Assembly (NCBI RefSeq): GCF_002849595.1
Contig: NZ_NRQR01000020.1
Location: forward strand, 186,001-250,000
Direction: 5' to 3'
DNA length: 64,000 nucleotides
Source of the DNA: Luteimonas rhizosphaerae
Lineage (GTDB): Bacteria > Pseudomonadota > Gammaproteobacteria > Xanthomonadales > Xanthomonadaceae
Below, piece after piece: positions 1 to 8,939 of the stretch; positions within the stretch are counted from its first letter, which is position 1; each line of letters opens with the position of its first letter. The notes beneath the pieces are model-generated. The model saw only the letters and a list, made by a program, of their open reading frames with translations, made no database searches and was not told the origin of the DNA. The position numbers were made by a program, and so were the translations under genes.

Positions 1-1396
1 GCGTGCGATCGGCGGCCTGCGCCATGGCGATCCCGCGGGCTCGCGGCTGACCGGCACCCTGCAGGACATCGCCCGCAGCAAGCACGACGAGGAGATCCTG
101 CGCGTGCAGGCCCGCACCGATCCGCTGACCGGCCTGCTGAACCGGGATGCGATCCTGACCGAGCTCGAGGCCCGCATGGCCGGGCCGGCGCGCGACCGGG
201 TCGCGGTGCTGTACATCGACCTCGACCGGTTCAAGATCGTCAACGATGCGCTGGGCCACAACGCCGGCGACGAGCTGCTGATCTCGGCCGCGCACCGCAT
301 CCGCCAGGCGGTCGGCGGCGAAGGCGTGATCGCCCGGTTCGGCGGCGACGAATTCCTCGTCGTCTGCGACGCCGGCCGACGCGGCGGCGACAACGCCGAG
401 CGGGTCGCCAACGCGATCCTCGCCGCGTTCGGCGACGGTTTCCGGTTCGATGCCGAGGAGTTCGCGATCACCGCCAGCATCGGCATCGCGTGCGCCCCCG
501 ACGACGGCGACCGGCCGCAGTTGCTGATCCAGAACGCCGACGCGGCGATGTACGACAGCAAGCGCCGCACGCGCAACGGCTGGCAGGCGTTCTCGCCGGC
601 GCTGGCGCAATCGCAGCAGGACCGCCTGCGGGTGGAGACGCACCTGCGCCGCGCGATCGACAACGACGAATTCCATCTGGTCTACCAGCCGCAGGTCGAC
701 CTGCGCCGGGGCCGCACGATCGCCGCCGAGGCCCTGATCCGCTGGCACCACCGCCAGCTGGGCGAGATGCGACCCGACCACTTCATCGACCACGCCGAGA
801 CCACCGGCGACATCGTCCGCATCGGCGGCTGGGTGCTGCGCGCGGCCTGCCGCCAGGTCGCGGCCTGGCGCGACGACGGCCTCGGCATCGTCCGCGTCGC
901 CGTCAACGTGTCCTACCGCCAGCTGCTCGGCGAAGACCTGGCCGAACTGGTCCGCAGCACGCTCGCCGACTTCGACCTGCCGGGCACCGCGCTGGAACTG
1001 GAGTTCACCGAACGCGTGCTGATCGAGGACGCGCCCGACACCCTGCGCACGTTCGCCGCGCTGCGCGATCTGGGCGTGCAGCTGAGCATCGACGATTTCG
1101 GCGAAGGCTACAGCGCGCTGAACTATCTGCGGCGGCTGCCGATCCACGGCCTCAAGCTGAGCCAGCTGTTCCTCGGCGGCGTGCCGGACAACCGTTCGGA
1201 CGTCGCGGTCTGCCAGGCGGTCGCCGGCATCGCCCGGAGCCTGGGGCTGGGCCTGGTCGCCGAAGGCATCGAATCGGAAGCGCAACGTCGCTTCCTGCTC
1301 GATCTCGGCGTGCCGGTGGGCCAGGGCTTCCTGTTCGCGCCCGGCCTGCCACCCGACGAGTTCGCGCGGCGCCTGCGGCACGAGGCCGGCGACTGA
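1..1396 (+). CDS. GGDEF-EAL c-di-GMP signalling protein, 5' end missing
   Basis: The frame is open from the first bases of the window, so the N-terminus lies outside it. The residues before the first catalytic domain (LTGTLQDIARSKHDEEIL) resemble the end of a PAS/PAC sensor domain. A diguanylate cyclase domain follows with an intact GGDEF motif (nt 341-355). The RxxD inhibitory site expected upstream of it is replaced by GGEG. The C-terminal phosphodiesterase domain has YQP, EAL (nt 728-736), VNVS, FTE, DDFGEGYS and VAEGIE, so most catalytic residues are present. The usual LKIDRSF segment reads LKLSQLF: the lysine is kept and the aspartate is lost. The protein probably makes and/or degrades cyclic di-GMP. 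Family assignment is secure; the direction of net activity is not. Confidence 0.93.
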   Translation, partial: RAIGGLRHGDPAGSRLTGTLQDIARSKHDEEILRVQARTDPLTGLLNRDAILTELEARMAGPARDRVAVLYIDLDRFKIVNDALGHNAGDELLISAAHRIRQAVGGEGVIARFGGDEFLVVCDAGRRGGDNAERVANAILAAFGDGFRFDAEEFAITASIGIACAPDDGDRPQLLIQNADAAMYDSKRRTRNGWQAFSPALAQSQQDRLRVETHLRRAIDNDEFHLVYQPQVDLRRGRTIAAEALIRWHHRQLGEMRPDHFIDHAETTGDIVRIGGWVLRAACRQVAAWRDDGLGIVRVAVNVSYRQLLGEDLAELVRSTLADFDLPGTALELEFTERVLIEDAPDTLRTFAALRDLGVQLSIDDFGEGYSALNYLRRLPIHGLKLSQLFLGGVPDNRSDVAVCQAVAGIARSLGLGLVAEGIESEAQRRFLLDLGVPVGQGFLFAPGLPPDEFARRLRHEAGD

Positions 1397-1461
1397 ACGC
1401 GCCCTGCCGGCGGCCCCGCCCTGCCGGTTAAACTGCGGCCTTTCCGTTTCCAGGTCCGCGC

Positions 1462-2232
1462 ATGAACCTCGCATCCGTCCGCGCCATCGTCACCGGCGGC
1501 GTCTCCGGCCTCGGCTTCGCCGTCGCCCAGCAGATCGTCGCCGCCGGCGGCAAGGTCGCCCTGTTCGACGTCAACGACGACAAGGGCGCGACCGCCGTCG
1601 CCAAGCTGGGCGCCGGGCACGCGCGGTTCTTCCGCACCGACGTCACCGACGAGACCGGCGTCGCCGCGAACGTCGAGGCCGCGCAGGGCTTCCTCGGCGG
1701 TCTCAACGCCGCGATCAACTGCGCGGGCATCCTCGGCGCCGGCCGCGTGCTCGGCCGCGAGGCGCCGATGCCGCTGTCGACCTTCAGCAGCACCGTCATG
1801 GTCAACCTGGTCGGCAGCTTCAACGTCGCCAAGGCCGCCGCCGCGGTGATGCAGCACAACACCGCCGGCGACGACGGCGAGCGCGGCGTCATCATCCACA
1901 CCGCATCGGTCGCCGCCTACGAGGGCCAGATCGGCCAGGCCGCGTATTCGGCGTCCAAGGGTGGCGTGGTCGGCATGACCCTGCCGATGGCACGCGAGCT
2001 CGCGCGCTTCGGCATCCGCGTCAACACCGTCGCGCCCGGCATCTTCTGGACGCCGATGGTCGACGGCATGCCGGACGAGGTGCAGCAGTCGCTGTCGGCC
2101 TCGATCCCGTTCCCGTCGCGCCTGGGCCGGCCCGAGGAATTCGCCGACCTGGTCGCCTACATCCTCGGCAACCGCTACCTCAACGGCGAAACCATCCGCC
2201 TCGATGGCGCGGTGCGCCTCGCGCCGAAGTAA
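1462..2232 (+). CDS. SDR-family dehydrogenase, HSD17B10 / 3-hydroxyacyl-CoA dehydrogenase type
   Basis: A 256-residue classical short-chain dehydrogenase. The N-terminal nucleotide-binding motif TGGVSGLG, the NCAG structural motif and the catalytic Ser plus YSASK motif are all present, and the acidic residue after the second strand (FDVND) suggests NAD(H) preference. The overall pattern, including the ending that resembles LDGAVRLAPK, matches the type 2 3-hydroxyacyl-CoA dehydrogenase/17-beta-HSD10 group, which oxidises short-chain 3-hydroxyacyl-CoA in fatty-acid or branched-chain amino-acid breakdown. The start ATG is the first in frame after the stop of the upstream gene, with a TAAACT -10-like hexamer at 1429-1434. 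Substrate is inferred from family only. Confidence 0.85.
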   Translation: MNLASVRAIVTGGVSGLGFAVAQQIVAAGGKVALFDVNDDKGATAVAKLGAGHARFFRTDVTDETGVAANVEAAQGFLGGLNAAINCAGILGAGRVLGREAPMPLSTFSSTVMVNLVGSFNVAKAAAAVMQHNTAGDDGERGVIIHTASVAAYEGQIGQAAYSASKGGVVGMTLPMARELARFGIRVNTVAPGIFWTPMVDGMPDEVQQSLSASIPFPSRLGRPEEFADLVAYILGNRYLNGETIRLDGAVRLAPK

Positions 2233-2242
2233 GGCCGGCGGC

Positions 2243-2821
2243 GTGTCGTCGCGGGCCCTGCTGCCGGCTGCGCTGGTCGCCCTGCTGCTGGCATGCTTGC
2301 CGGCAGCGGTGGGTGCCGCGGTGCCGGCCGAAGTCGCCGCCGCGCTCGAGGCCGGCGGTTACCAGGCGGTGCGCATGACCCGGCACGGCGACGCGCATCT
2401 CACGATCGACGTCCGCGTCAACGACGTGCCCGGCACCTTCATCCTCGACACCGGCGCCGGCCGCACCGTCATCGACCGCGCCGCGCAGTCGCGTTTCGAC
2501 GACGGTCGCCGGGTGACGTCCGGCGGCCAGGCCACGGGTGCAGGCGGCGGCAATCTCGCCATCGGCACCCTGCCCCGCAGCCGCCTGCGCATCGGCGACT
2601 ACCGCGACGACGCGTTCACCGTGCACTTCCTCGCGCTCGACCACGTCAACGCGGCGTTCGCCCGGCGCGGCGAGGCCCCGGTCGATGGCGTCGTCGGCGC
2701 GGATGTCCTCGAACGCGCTGGCGCGGTCATCGACTACCCCAACCTGCGCCTCTACCTGCGCAATCCCGACGCCGGCGCCAGCGCCGACGCGTCTCCCACC
2801 TCCAGCAGCGGACAACGATGA
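2243..2821 (+). CDS. Secreted retropepsin-like aspartic protease
   Basis: Translation probably starts at a GTG just after an AAGG ribosome-binding site, 10 nt past the stop of the SDR gene. An upstream in-frame ATG would lie inside that gene and spoil the signal peptide. From the GTG the 192-residue product begins with a hydrophobic signal sequence ending near AAVGA-AVPA. The catalytic [12 protein letters not shown] motif (Asp69-Thr70-Gly71) and the later DGVVGADVL strand are typical of single-domain retroviral-type aspartyl proteases, which act as dimers, here in the periplasm. Its stop overlaps the efpL start (ATGA), so the two are translationally coupled. Substrate unknown. Confidence 0.82.
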   Translation: MSSRALLPAALVALLLACLPAAVGAAVPAEVAAALEAGGYQAVRMTRHGDAHLTIDVRVNDVPGTFILDTGAGRTVIDRAAQSRFDDGRRVTSGGQATGAGGGNLAIGTLPRSRLRIGDYRDDAFTVHFLALDHVNAAFARRGEAPVDGVVGADVLERAGAVIDYPNLRLYLRNPDAGASADASPTSSSGQR

Positions 2822-3384
2822 AAGCCTACGACGTCAAGAAAGGAAACGTGCTCGAACACAACGGTGGCGTGTACCAGGTGCGCGACATCGAGCGCAGCTC
2901 GCCGCAGGGCCGCGGCGGCAACGTGCGCTTCCGTTTCACGATGTACAGCGTGCCGGGCGGCAACAAGACCGACGCGAGCTTTGACGGCGACGACGAACTG
3001 CGCGAGGTCGACCTCGCCCGCCGCCAGGCGAGCTTCTCGTACAAGGACGGCGATGCGTTCGTGTTCATGGACGACGAGGATTTCACCCAGTACACCCTGG
3101 ACGCGAACGTCGTCGGCGACGGCGCCGGCTACATCACCGACGGCCTGACCGGCTGCTTCGTGCAGATCATCGACGACGCCCCGGTCGGCCTGCAGCTGCC
3201 GCAGAGCGTGGTGCTGGAGGTCGTCGACACGCCGCCCGAACTCAAGGGCGGCACCGCCACCAAGCGCCCGAAGCCGGCGACGCTGAGCACCGGCATCGAG
3301 ATCCAGGTCCCCGAGTACATCACCAACGGCGAGCGCGTGTGGGTCAACACGACGACCGGTGAATTCGGCGGTCGCGCGGACTGA
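2818..3384 (+). CDS. efpL: Elongation factor P-like protein EfpL (YeiP)
   Basis: A 188-residue protein with the three-domain EF-P fold that binds the ribosome next to the P site and helps relieve stalling at difficult sequences such as polyproline. The loop that reaches the peptidyl-transferase centre reads SSPQGRGG (residues 27-34). That is the longer arginine-tipped loop typical of EfpL/YeiP, rather than the modifiable lysine loop of EF-P itself. The C-terminal segment [10 protein letters not shown]...[13 protein letters not shown] is the family signature. The ATG overlaps the stop of the preceding protease gene by four bases. No modification genes are nearby, consistent with an unmodified arginine tip. 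Confidence 0.95.
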   Translation: MKAYDVKKGNVLEHNGGVYQVRDIERSSPQGRGGNVRFRFTMYSVPGGNKTDASFDGDDELREVDLARRQASFSYKDGDAFVFMDDEDFTQYTLDANVVGDGAGYITDGLTGCFVQIIDDAPVGLQLPQSVVLEVVDTPPELKGGTATKRPKPATLSTGIEIQVPEYITNGERVWVNTTTGEFGGRAD

Positions 3385-3739
3385 GATCCGCCGAGGGCGA
3401 CGGCGGCGACCGCTCGCCCTGCAGGAGTGCGCTTGCGCGCGACCACGTGGGCGACGGATCGAGCGCTCGCGCGGGAGCGCGCTCCCGCACGTGGCGCGAC
3501 GGGTGCGGGGCACGCGCCCCACGGGTCTGGTGGCGCGGGCGCCTCGTGACGCAGCGTCAGGCCGCAGCGCGACTGCGATCGGCGCCGGCGCTCCCTGCAG
3601 GCGCGCACTGGCGTACGGCATGCTCCATCGGATCGCGCTCGCGCGCGACGCTTCCGTCTGCACCCAATCGCATCGCGCGCCAGCACGCGCCTGCAAGAGC
3701 GCTTCGACGCGCAGTCGCCAGAGGCGCGCGTGCGCGCGA
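3385..3739. repeat. 355-bp intergenic cluster of REP-like palindromes
   Basis: This gap between the convergent efpL and DUF4105 genes has no credible coding frame. It is built of imperfect GC palindromes. A forward REP unit starts GCAGGAGTGCGCTTGCG at 3421. A perfect 18-bp palindrome (GCGGGAGCGCGCTCCCGC) occupies 3471-3488. Another GCGCTCGCGCGCGAC core lies near 3634-3649. An inverted unit, read on the minus strand as CTTGCAGGCGCGTGCTGG, lies at about 3671-3697. Related units recur elsewhere in the window. Confidence 0.7.
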
Positions 3740-5554
3740 TCATTCCAGCTGCAAGCCGCCCGCCGCCTGATGCAGCGCCCGCAGGCGCGATCCGAGCATC
3801 TCCACGTTCCGGTCCAACCCCACGATCCGCGCCTGCGCGTCGGGTGACAATGCGGACCGGGCCTCGTCTTCGAGGCGACCACGCAGGCCGCGCAGCGTCG
3901 CGGCACCTGCTTGCACGTCGTGCTGCAGCGCCGACCGTTCCGCCGCATACGGCAGTCCATAACCGCCATCGAGCAGCTGGGCCGGCCGGCTGAGACCATC
4001 GCCTGCCGCCAGCAGCGCCCGCAGGGTCGCGACTGCAGGCGCGGCGTCTCCCGACTGTCGCGGATCGAGCAGCTGGCGCTTCAGCACGTCACGAAGGCGC
4101 AGCTCTTCCCGTCGTCGCGCCGCATGTTCGAGCACCAGCAGCGCCGCGCCATCGCGCAACTGCGCGTCCGCGAGCCAGGGCGCGCGTGCGTCGGGCGACA
4201 GATCCAGCCAGTCGTCGACGCGCGTGACGGGCAGCGGCTGCGCCGCGCGTGCGATGTCGAGCAGCGCCTGGTACTCCGCATCCGCGGACGGGAAGTAATA
4301 GCCGGCGCGCACCGCATCCTCGCGATCGAGCACGGCCGGGTCCGCATCGCCGCTGCGCACGAGTTTCCGCAGCAGGCCGGTCGGCGTGATGCTGCGCAGC
4401 CGCGCATCGGACAGACGCGGCACGCCGGTCTGCAGCAGCTTCCAGGTCTCGACCGCGCAGTTGTTGCCGATGAAATAGTAGCGGCCGTCGTAACTCCAGT
4501 GCAGGTGCGCGGCCTGGGTCAGCAATGATGCGATCTCGTGCGGCGACAGCTGCAGCGGGATCGACTGCAGGCCGCGCAGCTCGATCCGCGTGTAGTCGTC
4601 GATCACCTGGTCGAGCGGCAGCACGAACAGGCGCGAGGGATAGCGCCCGGTCAGTCCGCGCAGGCTGGAGATCTGCACGTCGTCGACGAAGGCGCGGAAC
4701 GACAACACACGGTGATGCGCGAGGTCGAGCCGGCAGTCGGGACCGGGCGCGCGGCCCGGCGCGCAGAGCACCAGCCGGAGCATGCTGTGACCCCAACGGC
4801 TCATCGGCCGCGTATTGCCCTCGGCCAGCAGATAATCGACGGCATAGACGCGCGCTGGATCGAGCGCGAGCAACGGAGAGGCATCCGCTGCCGGCTCCGC
4901 CTGGACGAACGGCAGTTCCGGCGCGCAGGTCGCCTGCGGCGGCGCCCAGTCGAAGTGCGCGGCGAAATGGGCGTGCAGCGCGGGCCGGCGGCAGGCGTAT
5001 TCGGCGTCGAGCAGGAAATGCTCGAGATTGACCGCGACGAATTCGGCCGGCGACGTCCGCTCGTACGCGTCGGGACTGCGGTCGCGCATCGCGTTCTCGC
5101 GCACGCGCATGCCCAGACGCAACGGCTGCTGCGGCCAACCGGCGAGATCGAGCAGGCGCGGCTCGCGCGACAGGCCGCCATGGGGCGAGCGGTCGTAGCG
5201 ATGCGCCAGTTCGTGCAGCAGCGCGGCCTGCAGCGGCCGTGCCTGCGTGTCGCCGGCCAGCAAGCCGCGACGCAGACGCAGGTGCGGTCCCAACGTACGC
5301 CCGTGCACATCGGCCGGCAGATCGTCACGCCAGTCGAGGACGACATCCAGGTGCGTGGCGTCGCGCCACGCGGGCGGCAGGCGCGCCAGCACCTCGGACA
5401 CGGCCGCATCGGCGCGGGCCGACTCGGCTGGCGTCAGCGTTGCACCCTCGACCTGCTGCACGACCGTCCAGCCTGCCGCCGACGCGAGCGGCGCCAGCAG
5501 CCAGGCCGCCAGGAGGAACGCGGCGCGCGGCAACAGGCGCGCCGACCGGATCAA
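3740..5554 (-). CDS. DUF4105 family secreted protein with HEXXH domain
   Basis: I place the start at a TTG (5554-5552) that overlaps the stop of the upstream DUF2388 gene as TTGA. The open frame extends much further, but that part overlaps real genes in another frame. From the TTG a 604-residue product begins with a signal peptide (AAFLLAAWLLAPLASA). The N-terminal half contains HELAH (His114-His118), a zinc-protease-type motif. The C-terminal half has the DUF4105 signatures RWGHSMLRL and YYFIGNNCAVETWKLL, the latter with the conserved Asn-Cys pair. It is probably a periplasmic or outer-membrane enzyme of unknown substrate. Pairing with DUF2388 proteins is, as I recall, also seen in pseudomonads. 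Confidence 0.8.
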   Translation of the reverse strand: MIRSARLLPRAAFLLAAWLLAPLASAAGWTVVQQVEGATLTPAESARADAAVSEVLARLPPAWRDATHLDVVLDWRDDLPADVHGRTLGPHLRLRRGLLAGDTQARPLQAALLHELAHRYDRSPHGGLSREPRLLDLAGWPQQPLRLGMRVRENAMRDRSPDAYERTSPAEFVAVNLEHFLLDAEYACRRPALHAHFAAHFDWAPPQATCAPELPFVQAEPAADASPLLALDPARVYAVDYLLAEGNTRPMSRWGHSMLRLVLCAPGRAPGPDCRLDLAHHRVLSFRAFVDDVQISSLRGLTGRYPSRLFVLPLDQVIDDYTRIELRGLQSIPLQLSPHEIASLLTQAAHLHWSYDGRYYFIGNNCAVETWKLLQTGVPRLSDARLRSITPTGLLRKLVRSGDADPAVLDREDAVRAGYYFPSADAEYQALLDIARAAQPLPVTRVDDWLDLSPDARAPWLADAQLRDGAALLVLEHAARRREELRLRDVLKRQLLDPRQSGDAAPAVATLRALLAAGDGLSRPAQLLDGGYGLPYAAERSALQHDVQAGAATLRGLRGRLEDEARSALSPDAQARIVGLDRNVEMLGSRLRALHQAAGGLQLE

Positions 5555-5853
5555 CGCGCCAGGATCGCCTGCGCGAGGGCCAGATCCGACGCGTCGCGCG
5601 CGGACGCCCGGGTCTCGCGCAGATGGCGCAACGCCGCTTCCAGGCGCGCGCCGCGGATGCGGCCGTCGCTGGCGACGAACCCGGCGGCGTCCTCGCGTGC
5701 CTGCAGCACCACCTTGTCGTCGCCCGAGCTGCTGCCCGACGAGGCCGACGAGCCACCGGACGAGGCGCCCGCGCTGGTGCCGGCGAAACTGCCGGCGAAC
5801 GCCGTCGCGGACAGGCCGCTCAGCAGGAGGACGGAAGCGAGACGGAGCAGCAT
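5551..5853 (-). CDS. DUF2388 family small secreted protein
   Basis: A 100-residue protein with a signal peptide (LASVLLLSGLSATAFA), then a serine/glycine-rich linker. Its C-terminal half (DDKVVLQAREDAAGFVAS, then IRGARLEAALRHLR and ASDLALAQAILA) fits the DUF2388 family known from Pseudomonas. It is presumably periplasmic; no biochemical role is established. Its stop overlaps the TTG start of the DUF4105 gene, so the two are likely made together and may act together. Confidence 0.72.
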   Translation of the reverse strand: MLLRLASVLLLSGLSATAFAGSFAGTSAGASSGGSSASSGSSSGDDKVVLQAREDAAGFVASDGRIRGARLEAALRHLRETRASARDASDLALAQAILAR

Positions 5854-5925
5854 GGGCGGTGGTCCGGGAAGCGGGAAGGTGCGGACACTCTAGCGCCGCC
5901 GGATTGCAGGCGGCTGAACCTGCGG

Positions 5926-7326
5926 TCAGTCGAAGACCTTGCCGGGATTGAGGATGCCGGCCGGATCGAGCGCCGCCTTGATGCCGCGCATCACCGCGAT
6001 CTCGCCGTCGCTGCGGGTCGAGCGCAGATACGGCTTCTTGACCAGGCCGATGCCGTGCTCGGCCGAGATGCTGCCGCCGTGCGCCTGCAGCGTCGCCGCG
6101 AGCAGCTTGGTCACGCGCTCGCATTCGACGACGAAATCCGCGTTCGCCATGTTGGCGGGCTTGAGCACGTTGATGTGCAGGTTGCCGTCGCCGATGTGGC
6201 CGAACCAGACGACCTCGAACTGCGGATACTCGCGCGCCAGCAGCGCCTGGGTTTCGGCCAGGAACGCCGGCATCGCCGAGATCCGCACCGAGACGTCGTT
6301 CTTGTACGGCACGTGCGGCGCCAGGCTCTCGGTGATGCCTTCGCGCAGTCGCCACAGCTGTGCGGCCTGGGCGTCGCTGTGGCTGATGACGCCGTCTTCG
6401 ACCCAGCCCTGCTCGGTGCAGTGCTCGAACGCGGCCAGCACCTGCACTTCCTGCGCCTCGTCGCCGCTGGCGAATTCGGCGACGACGTAATACGGATACG
6501 TCGCGTCGAACGGCGCCTGCGCGCCGTGGGCCAGCACGTGGTGCAGCGCGCGATCCGTGAAGAACTCGAACGCCTCCAGCCGCAGGCGCGTCCGCAGCGT
6601 CGTGAACACCTGCATCAGCACCTCGAACGAGGGCAGCGCGAGCAGCATCACGCTGGTCTGCGGCGGCGGCTCGGCGAGCTTCAGCGTCGCTTCGACGATG
6701 ACACCGAGCGTGCCCTCCGACGCCACCGCGAGGTGCCGCAGGTCGTAGCCGCTGGAGTTCTTGACCAGGCCGCGGTTGAGGTCGAGCAGCTCGCCGGTGC
6801 CGGTCACCAGCTTGACGCCGGCGACCCACTCGCGCGTGTTGCCGTAGCGCAGCACCCGGATGCCGCCGGCGTTCGTCGCGATGTTGCCGCCGATCGAGCA
6901 CGAGCCACGTGCCGCGAAGTCGACCGGATACTGCAGCGCGTGCTCGCGTGCGGCGCCCTGCACCGCTTCCAGCGCGATGCCGGCCTGGACGGTCAGCAGC
7001 CGGTCGACCGGATCGAAATCCAGCACCCGCTGCATCCGCTGCAGGCTGAGCACCAGCTCGCCATCGGCCGCGACCGCGCCGCCCGACAGGCCCGTGCGCC
7101 CGCCCGACGGCACCACCGCCACGGCGTTGTCGTGCGCCCAGCGCATCACGGCCTGCACTTCCTCGACATCGGCCGGCAGGGCGATCGCCAGCGGCGCGGG
7201 CGTCCAGCGCCGGGTCCAGTCGACACCGTAGTGCGCCAGATCCGCCGCGTCGGTCTTGAGCTGCAGCGCCGGCACCGCGGCCTGCAGGCTGGCGATGCGC
7301 GGATCGGACGCGGTCGGTTCGGACAT
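5926..7326 (-). CDS. FAD-binding D-2-hydroxyglutarate dehydrogenase-type oxidoreductase
   Basis: A 466-residue flavoprotein of the GlcD/D-2-HGDH family. The N-terminal FAD-binding PCMH domain includes [13 protein letters not shown] and GSCSIGGNIATNAGG. The C-terminal FAD-oxidase domain carries GHIGDGNLHIN (metal and substrate binding) and AEHGIGLVKK. Related enzymes oxidise D-2-hydroxyglutarate, D-lactate or glycolate and pass electrons to ETF or a quinone. The divergent serA neighbour favours D-2-hydroxyglutarate: SerA forms this compound by reducing 2-oxoglutarate, and the flavoenzyme removes it, a coupling established in Pseudomonas. D-lactate dehydrogenase activity remains an alternative. 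Confidence 0.85.
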   Translation of the reverse strand: MSEPTASDPRIASLQAAVPALQLKTDAADLAHYGVDWTRRWTPAPLAIALPADVEEVQAVMRWAHDNAVAVVPSGGRTGLSGGAVAADGELVLSLQRMQRVLDFDPVDRLLTVQAGIALEAVQGAAREHALQYPVDFAARGSCSIGGNIATNAGGIRVLRYGNTREWVAGVKLVTGTGELLDLNRGLVKNSSGYDLRHLAVASEGTLGVIVEATLKLAEPPPQTSVMLLALPSFEVLMQVFTTLRTRLRLEAFEFFTDRALHHVLAHGAQAPFDATYPYYVVAEFASGDEAQEVQVLAAFEHCTEQGWVEDGVISHSDAQAAQLWRLREGITESLAPHVPYKNDVSVRISAMPAFLAETQALLAREYPQFEVVWFGHIGDGNLHINVLKPANMANADFVVECERVTKLLAATLQAHGGSISAEHGIGLVKKPYLRSTRSDGEIAVMRGIKAALDPAGILNPGKVFD

Positions 7327-7493
7327 GCGGGCGGCAACCAGGGAAACGGGGGACGGCCAGCCTGCCAGCCGCGTCCGGTGCCGTCCAGCGCCGTGCCACG
7401 ACAGCGGTGCCGCGATTCTGTCACCATGGCCGGCCCACCGGCAGCCGCGTTTCCGTGCGGGTTTCCGGGCCGAATTCCCCGACCGAGTCCGTG

Positions 7494-8695
7494 ATGCACA
7501 AGACCTCGTTTCCGAAGCGGGACATCCGCGTGCTGCTGCTCGAAGGCGTCAGCCAGAGCGCCGTCGACACCTTCCGGGCCGCCGGCTATTCGCAGATCGA
7601 CCTGCACGCCAAGTCCCTGCCCGAGGACGAACTCCGGCAGCGCATCGCCGAGGCGCACATCATCGGCATCCGCTCGCGCACCCAGCTGAGCGCCGAGGTG
7701 CTGGCCGACGCGCGCCGGCTGATGGCGATCGGCTGCTTCTGCATCGGCACCAACCAGGTCGACGTCGAGGCCGCGGAACGCGCCGGCATTCCCGTGTTCA
7801 ATGCGCCCTACTCCAACACCCGAAGCGTGGCCGAGCTGGTCGTTGCCGAGGCGATCATGCTGCTGCGCGGGATTCCGCAGAAGAACGCCGAATGCCATCG
7901 CGGCGGCTGGAGCAAGTCGGCGCTCGGCAGCCACGAGGCGCGGGGCAAGACCCTGGGCATCGTCGGCTACGGCCACATCGGCACCCAGGTCGGCGTGCTG
8001 GCCGAATCGCTGGGCATGCAGGTGCTGTTCCACGACATCGAGACCAAGCTGTCGCTCGGCAATGCGCGCAGCGCCGTGAGCCTCGAGGACCTGCTGGCGC
8101 GCAGCGACGTGATCACCCTGCACGTGCCGGAAACGCCGGCGACACACCGGATGTTCGGCGCCGCCGAACTCGCGGCGATGAAACCCGGCGCGCACCTGAT
8201 CAATGCCGCCCGCGGCAGCGTCGTTGACATCGATGCGCTCGATGCCGCGCTCCGCTCGGGCCAGATCGGCGGCGCGGCGATCGACGTGTTCCCGGTCGAG
8301 CCCAAGGGCAACGACGACGCGTTCGAATCGCCGCTGCTGGCGCACGACAACGTGCTGCTGACCCCGCACGTCGGCGGCAGCACGCTGGAGGCGCAGGACA
8401 ATATCGGCATCGAGGTCGCAGCCAAGCTGGTCCGCTACAGCGACAACGGCAGCACGCTGTCGGCAGTCAATTTCCCGGAAGTGACCCTGCCCGAGCACCT
8501 CGGCAGCCGCCGCATCCTGCACCTGCACCGCAACGTGCCCGGCGTGCTGTCGCGGATCAACGAAGTGATCTCGCGCGAGCGGATCAACATCGACGGGCAG
8601 TACCTGCGCACGGATGCGGACAAGAACAGGCCACCCACCTGCGCGCCGAGCTGGCGAGTATCGACGGCACGCTGCGCACGCGGGTTCTTTACTGA
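7494..8695 (+). pseudogene. serA: serA, D-3-phosphoglycerate dehydrogenase, frame disrupted in the ACT domain
   Basis: This gene encodes the first enzyme of serine synthesis. The start is ATG 7494. The NAD-binding GIVGYGHIGTQVG, the catalytic NAARGS arginine region and TPHVGGST histidine region are intact, and the C-terminal ACT domain begins normally (RNVPGVLSRINEVI). After QYLRTDA the frame breaks. The expected ACT strand (IGYVV-like) is missing, and the proper ending ATHLRAELASIDGTLRTRVLY with stop at 8693-8695 lies in another frame. The span is 1202 nt, not a multiple of three, so about 31 nt appear deleted. As written, translation would run on to 8798 with an unrelated tail. The catalytic part could survive while serine feedback through ACT would be lost; a sequence error is at least as likely. 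Confidence 0.88.
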
Positions 8696-8799
8696 GAGCA
8701 GGATCGCAGCAGCGGACGCGGGTTGCGCAATACGCCGCCGCGCGTGCGACGTGAAGGTGGCGATTCAGTGCAGCGCCCCGCCTGCGTCCAGGGTTTGAA

Positions 8800-8910
8800 T
8801 ACAGGAGCGCGCTCGTGCGGACTGCATGTGCTGCCGCGCTCGTCCGCACATCCGCTGGCCCGACCGGCATGCGCCGGCGGTCCGGTCGCGCGCCAGCGCG
8901 GTCCTACAGG
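8800..8910. repeat. Inverted pair of REP elements between serA and the Nudix gene
   Basis: A forward unit begins ACAGGAGCGCGCTCG at 8801. A reverse unit, read on the minus strand as CCTGTAGGACCGCGCTGG then CGCGCGACC, occupies 8881-8910. The two face each other across about 60 bp, the arrangement of a bacterial interspersed REP doublet. The doublet lies in the 244-bp gap between the convergent serA and Nudix genes and could form a large hairpin in transcripts from either side. Confidence 0.72.
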
Positions 8911-8939
8911 CGATTGCGGCGGCCGGAAGGTGTGCCGCG

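Noticed and set aside
3740-7399. A single minus-strand open frame of more than 1200 codons
   Set aside because: Its upstream two-thirds overlaps the D-2-HGDH and DUF2388 genes in another frame and has the Arg/Ala-rich look of a GC-rich shadow. Only the part from TTG 5554 encodes the DUF4105 protein.
7494-8798. serA as an intact 434-residue protein with a novel C-terminal tail
   Set aside because: The tail after QYLRTDA is Cys/Arg-rich out-of-frame sequence, while the genuine SerA ending is plainly readable in another frame and stops at 8695.
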